Shown piece by piece: positions 58,820 to 64,000 of a stretch of 64,000 nucleotides of DNA. The stretch's first letter is position 1; each line of letters starts with the position of its first letter. The notes below the pieces were generated by a model. The model was not told where the DNA came from and ran no database searches. It saw nothing but the letters and a program-made list of their open reading frames with translations. The position numbers and the translations under genes are program-made. This DNA is from Hymenolepis diminuta (lineage: Eukaryota; Platyhelminthes; Cestoda; Cyclophyllidea; Hymenolepididae), in contig CAADRB010000015.1 in the NCBI GenBank assembly GCA_900708905.1, positions 479,444 to 543,443 on the forward strand, read 5' to 3'.

Positions 58820-60813
58820 ACAATCATTTTGTTTGTATTCATGTCAAATGAGAATTTTGATATTTAAATAATTTAATGTTTTGTAAATTGCGTTTTCAAC
58901 TTGTATCAGTGGGACAGTTGGGTATTTAACTGAATTTGCGGGTTTTGTACATGCCTCTAATGTTAACGAATGAGGATTTCTCAAATATGGAATATGGAGA
59001 GATATGTAGCTTCGCTCCATTGTAATATGTGTGGTTCCTCGTTATGAGTTGCATAGTTGATTAGATATCAGAGAATGAACTATTTATGCAACAAGTTCGT
59101 CATTTATGTTCATCTCTGTTAGTCCCACACGATTTGAAAAAAAACGTTTTCTGACGCTAATCTTAGGTTGTAGAAAGCTATCCTGGAACTTCTAATGAGT
59201 ATTCTATCCTGAACCCGCCTTGTAAGTACTTTACACAGAAATGGAGAGAACAAGACTCGACTTTATCTCAGTAATCTGTCTATAACCGATAAACGCACGA
59301 AGGAAATGGGTCATGCTCATGAGAATGAGGGAAGGGGAGAACGAAGCGCTTATGAGGAGCCAAAAAAGCGTTACAGGAAGAAAGGGAGGAATAGAGCGTG
59401 CATAAAAGGGAGAGCATAGTACTTGAAAAGAAACATGAGTGCGGTTGTCTACCAATATTTCGCAGTAAGAAGCTCCCATTTTGTCATCCTCTTTTTCAGT
59501 TTTTTTCTCTGCAGACGGGAGAAATTACCACATCACTCTTCAGGCTGTCTATTATCGATTAGCACTGATTTTACTATCCCTGGCTTGTTTGGCATTCACA
59601 TTAATTGCTAGGCCACCGGGAATAAAGTTTTTAAATAAATATTTTGCTAAAATAATGCATTAAGATTTGCGTCATAATAGAAAACTAAGATGACATCATT
59701 GTCTCAATTCACATGTTCATTTTTTATATAACTTTGTGTTAAAAATAATTTTCTTACCAACAGGAAAAGAATTATCAGCGTTTGGCTAATCGCTACAACT
59801 TATTGTTCGTTTTTTTATTTAAATTTTCTAAAAGATATCTCTATGATGTAAAGCGAAAGGCTTGAAAAAAGGCTTAGAACTCCAACGTGCATCTGGGCAA
59901 TAATCTCGCCGAAATTCATAACAGTGGTATGCTCTTATAACCGATTATTTTAGAATTTAAAAGACCTGGATAAAGTAACTGAGTGTACCTTTGTTAGGGT
60001 TGAAAAAGTAGGATAAAAGAGGGTCTGTACATCTAAAATATAATTTTAAGTCTTGAAGAAATAATCACTTGTATATTAATATTGAATATTAAGAGATATT
60101 TTAAAAGAGCCTTCTAAAAATTTCCAATTTCATTTAAATTTCACGCTTGTTTATAGAAGAGTCTGTAGAGTGTACAACGCTACCGAAGCTGATCAAAGGG
60201 ATCCCGCGCGTTCATTCTGGAAAGTGCAGCCTGCTACCGACCGCATGTCGAACAAGCGCGGAGTGCGTGTTGAGACCCCCCACCCAATCAATGATTAATA
60301 TTCATGCAACTCAAATGCTAAGCCTATTTCAGTTAAACTCTCCAGACGATACCTCCTGTATTCTCGCTACTTCGGGACGTAGCTTACTTTGGAGGCAACT
60401 TACGCCAGAGAACTCTGTTAGAGGCAAGTTGTACTTGTCTGCAGTCAGTTGGACACCATAGGGCATTACTAGAGTCTGACAAGGACTTATTTGTGTACTC
60501 CAGGCTACAAGTCCATAATTTTGAGACTATAATGTGATTTAACTCCTGAACTAATCCTTTAAGCATGATTTTCTAGTAGGTACTTTTTCATATCATATTA
60601 TTTCAAATGAAATCCTGCTTGGGAGTTATTGATGGCCGTATATGTTATAATACGAAATTCTTTTACATTTTTTTAATTATTTGAAGTTGTTTCTCGTTGA
60701 ATATCAATATCAATATGGTCTTCTAATTTTTTCAAATAAATATCTTATCACTCACAATCACATACATATTCCGTAACAGATATTAATGTGATGACCGTTG
60801 TTCTCATCAACCT
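58820..60813. other. Intergenic downstream of PPWD1
   Basis: It starts with PPWD1 3' flank; no AATAAA was seen near the stop. At 59516-59663 there is an exon-like open segment (separate entry). A purine-rich stretch at 59236-59430 may be another dispersed repeat. A locally GC-richer block at about 60150-60470 is unlike its AT-rich surroundings and is unidentified. Confidence 0.5.
59516..59663 (+). other. Exon-like segment, possible C-terminus of a small membrane protein
   Basis: A strong acceptor (tttttttctctgcag) is followed by an open frame reading DGRNYHITLQAVYYRL, then one hydrophobic helix (ALILLSLACLAFTLIA), then a short basic tail ending at TAA 59661-59663; AATAAA lies at 59634-59639. 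The layout suits the last exon of a small single-span membrane protein. An upstream ATG at 59435 and a donor at 59465 would make a 50-nt intron, but the phases do not join from that ATG. The identity is unknown and the segment may not be a gene. Confidence 0.3.
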
Positions 60814-61110
60814 TGTTGTAACGTTGGAAGATCTTCGAGGCCACATCGATAGAATAGATGGAATAAGTCAAGTCACTCATGTCGCCAGATCATTTCGGAG
60901 GTGGCAGGCAAGCCACCCCAGTTTATTAATTTGTAAACTAGTAGGTTTGTATACAAAACATTTCTTTATTAGACGTCAGTCATGTCTCGTCGGTGTCTGA
61001 CGTGATGATCGACATCTGTTTAGGTATCTGTGGGCACTGTAGTGGAGATCTTACCGCCAGTCAATCATTTCTAATCGCTAGGTGATAACAGATATCTGCT
61101 GGCTATAGCA
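60814..61110 (-). repeat. Solo LTR (Ty3/Gypsy family) with perfect 5-bp target duplication
   Basis: On the plus strand the element runs TGTTGTAACGTTGG...GGCTATAGCA, that is TG...CA termini, flanked on both sides by aacct (60809-60813 and 61111-61115). The 297-bp length, TG/CA ends and 5-bp duplication fit a Ty3/Gypsy LTR. An AATAAA signal on the minus strand (60927-60922) sets the orientation. No internal region is present, so the two LTRs of an insertion recombined. This is the best-preserved copy and the reference for the others. Confidence 0.88.
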
Positions 61111-62089
61111 AACCTACATTAATTTTTTTATAATTCGTTAATTTGAAATTTATTAGTTAGTATCTTTATAATACCTGCAATTTATTGTTGTATTTCCGTA
61201 TTGAAATTTTCTGATAGATCTAATACAACTGATTCCTGAATGATAATCTAAAGTTTTACCTGCAACCGGGATGAAAATCACACGAAGCTTCTAGTCAAAA
61301 CCATGCCGCACACACACTGATGTATCAAAGGATCGTACCTTTAGGATATTTTTTCTCTGATCCCACTTCACAACAACACTTCGTAAAACAGAAGACTAAA
61401 TTAGGGATATGAAAAATTGCAATGGTAGAGAGATGGAGACTGTTTCCTCTATTTCTGTATCAAAATACAAGACATTTGATCGTTCAAATGCTATGCTAAA
61501 ATCGTAATGATTGACCGCAGACGAATCCAATATTGTAAAGAATTACGTATTTTAAAATAGAATTTAGTAATTTTTAATATTAATATCTGGAAATTTATTG
61601 GTTCAAAAGAATATTATTCAATATTTCGCATTTCTCTTTTATGGACATCATGCATATAATGAAATCATACCCTTAAAATAGCTCCTAACGTTTATTTTTG
61701 GCAGGAAGTAAATATTTTTTTGGCATTTTGAAGTTATTTAAAGTGATTACCCATTTATTTTTATTTAGTGAACAAATATATTTATTTTACTAATTAAATT
61801 TCATAAATCATCGTAGATTTTAATGTGAGGACTACTTTCTCTTCCAGTGTTAATTTATTGTGATTTAGTGGTTCTTTTGTTGTTACGTATTTGTAGAGCT
61901 CCATGTTCATATGAATTCCACTGTCGATCATATATTTCAGAAGTTTGTTTAAGAGTTGGCAGCTGCATTAACAATGCATAATACCTAAGTAATAACTTTC
62001 GATTTTTTATATACCTTGTAAATTTTAGCAATGTACGGAATTAAGGTCTAGTTCATTGCATACATCTTTTAAAATGATTCAGTTCACTG
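61111..62089. other. AT-rich spacer before the right-edge retroelement
   Basis: No exon, LTR or known repeat was recognised. The expected gag region of the downstream element is not identifiable, which suggests that copy is truncated at its 5' end. Confidence 0.45.
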
Positions 62090-64000
62090 CATAAGAAAGT
62101 TAAGATCCAATTTGATACTGTTTCCGACAACACATTGATCTCAGAAGAGGCATTCAGGACCTTGGGTTGTGAAGGTCTGAGACCGACAAATCATATAACC
62201 CGAAACGCTTCCGGTGAGGTCTTGAAATTGGAAGTTGAACTTGACTACCAAGTTTATTGATGCAAAATGCTTCGTAAAGTATTAGCCTAGATCTCAATTG
62301 AATCGATGTGCATCCTACTCTAAATGGGCCTCACCAATTGTGACTTTTCGAAAATAGAGTGGCAGCATCCCTTTGTGTCCACTTTTCCACTGGTCTGAAT
62401 GCAAACCTTGAAAATAACCACAGTCCGCTTCCTGCCGCTGAAAATTAATTTACACTTCTCAATGGTAGCACGTGATTTGCAAAGTTGGACTTATCAGGAG
62501 CTTAACTGGAAATCGAGGTCGAACCAGAATGTTGTGAATGTCTAACCACCAACACGCACTGGAGGCCATATCAATTTACTGGAGTTCCGTTTGGTGCGAA
62601 AACAGCCTTTGTTCTCATCTTAAACATAATAGAAATGTGAATAGTGGCCTAAATAGTATAGCAGCATACTTAGACAATATCATGGTAGTAGGAGGAACGG
62701 AAAAAGAACTGAAGGAGTGAATGGAATGTTTGCTTGAATGCGTTACCTACTATGGCTTCCATATGAGGCCAGGGAAATGTGAAATCTATAAAGTGTCTCG
62801 ACCTCATTTTCGACTCTGAAGGTCACTGTCCTAATCCTGAACGAATTCGAACTATTATGGACATGCCATCTCCGACCGAGGTCCAAACTCTTCCTTCATT
62901 CCTTGGATTAATTAGTTACTGCAGCAGATTTCTACTTCTCTTGCATGGAGTTCGCGGACCACTGAGTCGCCTGCTCAGAAAGGCACAGCTTGGCACTGGT
63001 CTGCTGACTGTCAAAGAGCGCTTGAGAAGCTGAAATACATGCTGCAGTCAGATATGCTTCTGACCCATTATAATTCAGAAGTGTTAATAGTCATCACAAC
63101 AAATACTTCAAGCTATGGTACAGGAGCAGTGATCTCACATGTTCTTCCGGATGGCTCAGAGGAGACTGCGACTCATGCATCCCGTTCGCTGACGCCAGCA
63201 GAAAAGAACTATGAACAAATTGGGAAGAAGCACTTGCCATTGTTTATGCCATGAAGAAGTTCAATAACTGTCTACACTAATCACTTCATCCTTCTCACAA
63301 ATCAGAAACCTTTGCTAACAATTTTAGACTGGCATATTCTTTAAGAATGGCATTTAAACATATTCGATGAATCGTCTTCAGCGCTGGACAATAATTTTGA
63401 CAGGACATGATTTCGAAATTAAATATCGGAGAACTGCTGAGTTCGGTCAAGCTGACAGATTATCACGGTTAATTGCGAATGAATAAACGCCTATAGAAAA
63501 ACTGCCATCGCCAGCATATCTCTGGAAAGCAACGTATACTGTATCTTGGCAGACTTTATCCGGAATATTCCTATCACGACTGCGGAAATAAAGTACAATT
63601 GAGCGGAAGACTCAATCATCAGAAAGCCATGAAATTTGTAAAACCAAAACGGTAATTCTCTTCCTTAAAGGAGTACTTATTGAATCTATTGCACCGTCGA
63701 AAGACATTATCTATTGTCGACTCTTGTTTGATGTTTAATGAGAGTTATCTCACGGGCTGCACTCGAGCAAAGAGTTCCCCGGCAATTTCCCTATAGTCAT
63801 TCAGCAGTAAATATAATGAAGAAATTAATCAGAGGATGTACATACTGGCCAGAAAAAGACAAAGACATATAACCGCTTGTTAAAGGCTGTTTCAAATATC
63901 GAAATGCTGCTAGAAGCCCTCAATGTGAAAAAGCGAATGACCTGGTCACCAACGAAGACACCATGGAGTAAAGTACATGTTGATTTTGCTGGTCCTATTA
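62090..64000 (+). pseudogene. Ty3/Gypsy retrotransposon pol remnant (protease-RT-RNase H-integrase)
   Basis: Plus-strand pieces follow the Ty3/Gypsy pol order. A protease remnant starts FDTVSD at 62112, with the usual DTG/DTA changed to DTV. The RT VPFGAKTA motif lies near 62583-62606. The RT catalytic box reads YLDN at 62667-62678 where YxDD is expected. The RT connection (FLGLISYCSRF) is near 62900. The RNase H region near 63090-63240 has TNTSSYGTGAV, where the catalytic Asp is expected at the Asn. The integrase zinc-binding region (TYWPEKDKDI) is near 63845, and the first integrase catalytic Asp (VDFAGP) lies at the edge. Stops and frameshifts break it, so it is inactive. It runs off the right edge and no LTR is visible. 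Confidence 0.85.

Noticed and set aside
60147..60461. 104-codon frame as a protein gene
   Set aside because: No family resemblance, no convincing start context and no splice partner; kept only as a note on the GC-richer block.

Overview
The window is AT-rich nuclear DNA of an animal, most likely a parasitic flatworm (tapeworm or fluke). Three things point there: animal-type genes split by GT-AG introns, a run of introns only 31-38 nt long in one gene, and a heavy load of decayed Ty3/Gypsy, mariner and tRNA-like repeats. No bacterial operon, CRISPR array or rRNA is present. I could not run a species search, so the phylum call is an inference.

Five protein genes could be rebuilt exon by exon, with every splice phase checked by hand. 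From left to right: (1) an OSBPL9-like lipid-transfer protein, + strand, 3590-27388, 14 exons, 871 codons; (2) the centriole cartwheel protein SAS-6, - strand, 35373 down to 29407, 14 exons, 662 codons; (3 and 4) two tandem, intact PIGW/GWT1 GPI-inositol acyltransferase genes, + strand, 36047-43401 and 45526-51253, six exons and 504 codons each, with introns at identical positions and phases; (5) PPWD1, a WD40-cyclophilin spliceosomal protein, + strand, 51890-58819, 12 exons, 723 codons, with an assembly gap in intron 8. SAS-6 and the first PIGW gene are head to head, 673 bp between start codons. The other four genes share the + strand.

Mobile DNA fills the ends and many introns. The left edge (about 560-1916) holds a - strand Ty3/Gypsy remnant (LTR, Gag, zinc knuckle, protease). 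The right edge (about 62100-64000) holds a + strand remnant (protease, reverse transcriptase, RNase H, start of integrase). Three solo LTRs of the left element's family lie at 38547-38832, 44244-44574 and 60814-61110; the last has a perfect 5-bp target duplication. A decayed but structurally complete mariner element (21061-22366, with TIRs and TA duplication) sits in an OSBPL9-like intron. tRNA-like SINE heads and a second unnamed dispersed repeat also occur.

The genes do not form one pathway: lipid transfer at membrane contacts, centriole assembly, GPI-anchor synthesis and splicing are all housekeeping. The most notable points are the eight consecutive 31-38 nt introns of SAS-6, the duplicated PIGW, a 78-nt in-frame GC-AG intron in the OSBPL9-like gene, and acceptor-like AG sites just upstream of all five start codons, which suggests spliced-leader trans-splicing. 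I found no wholly new biological system.
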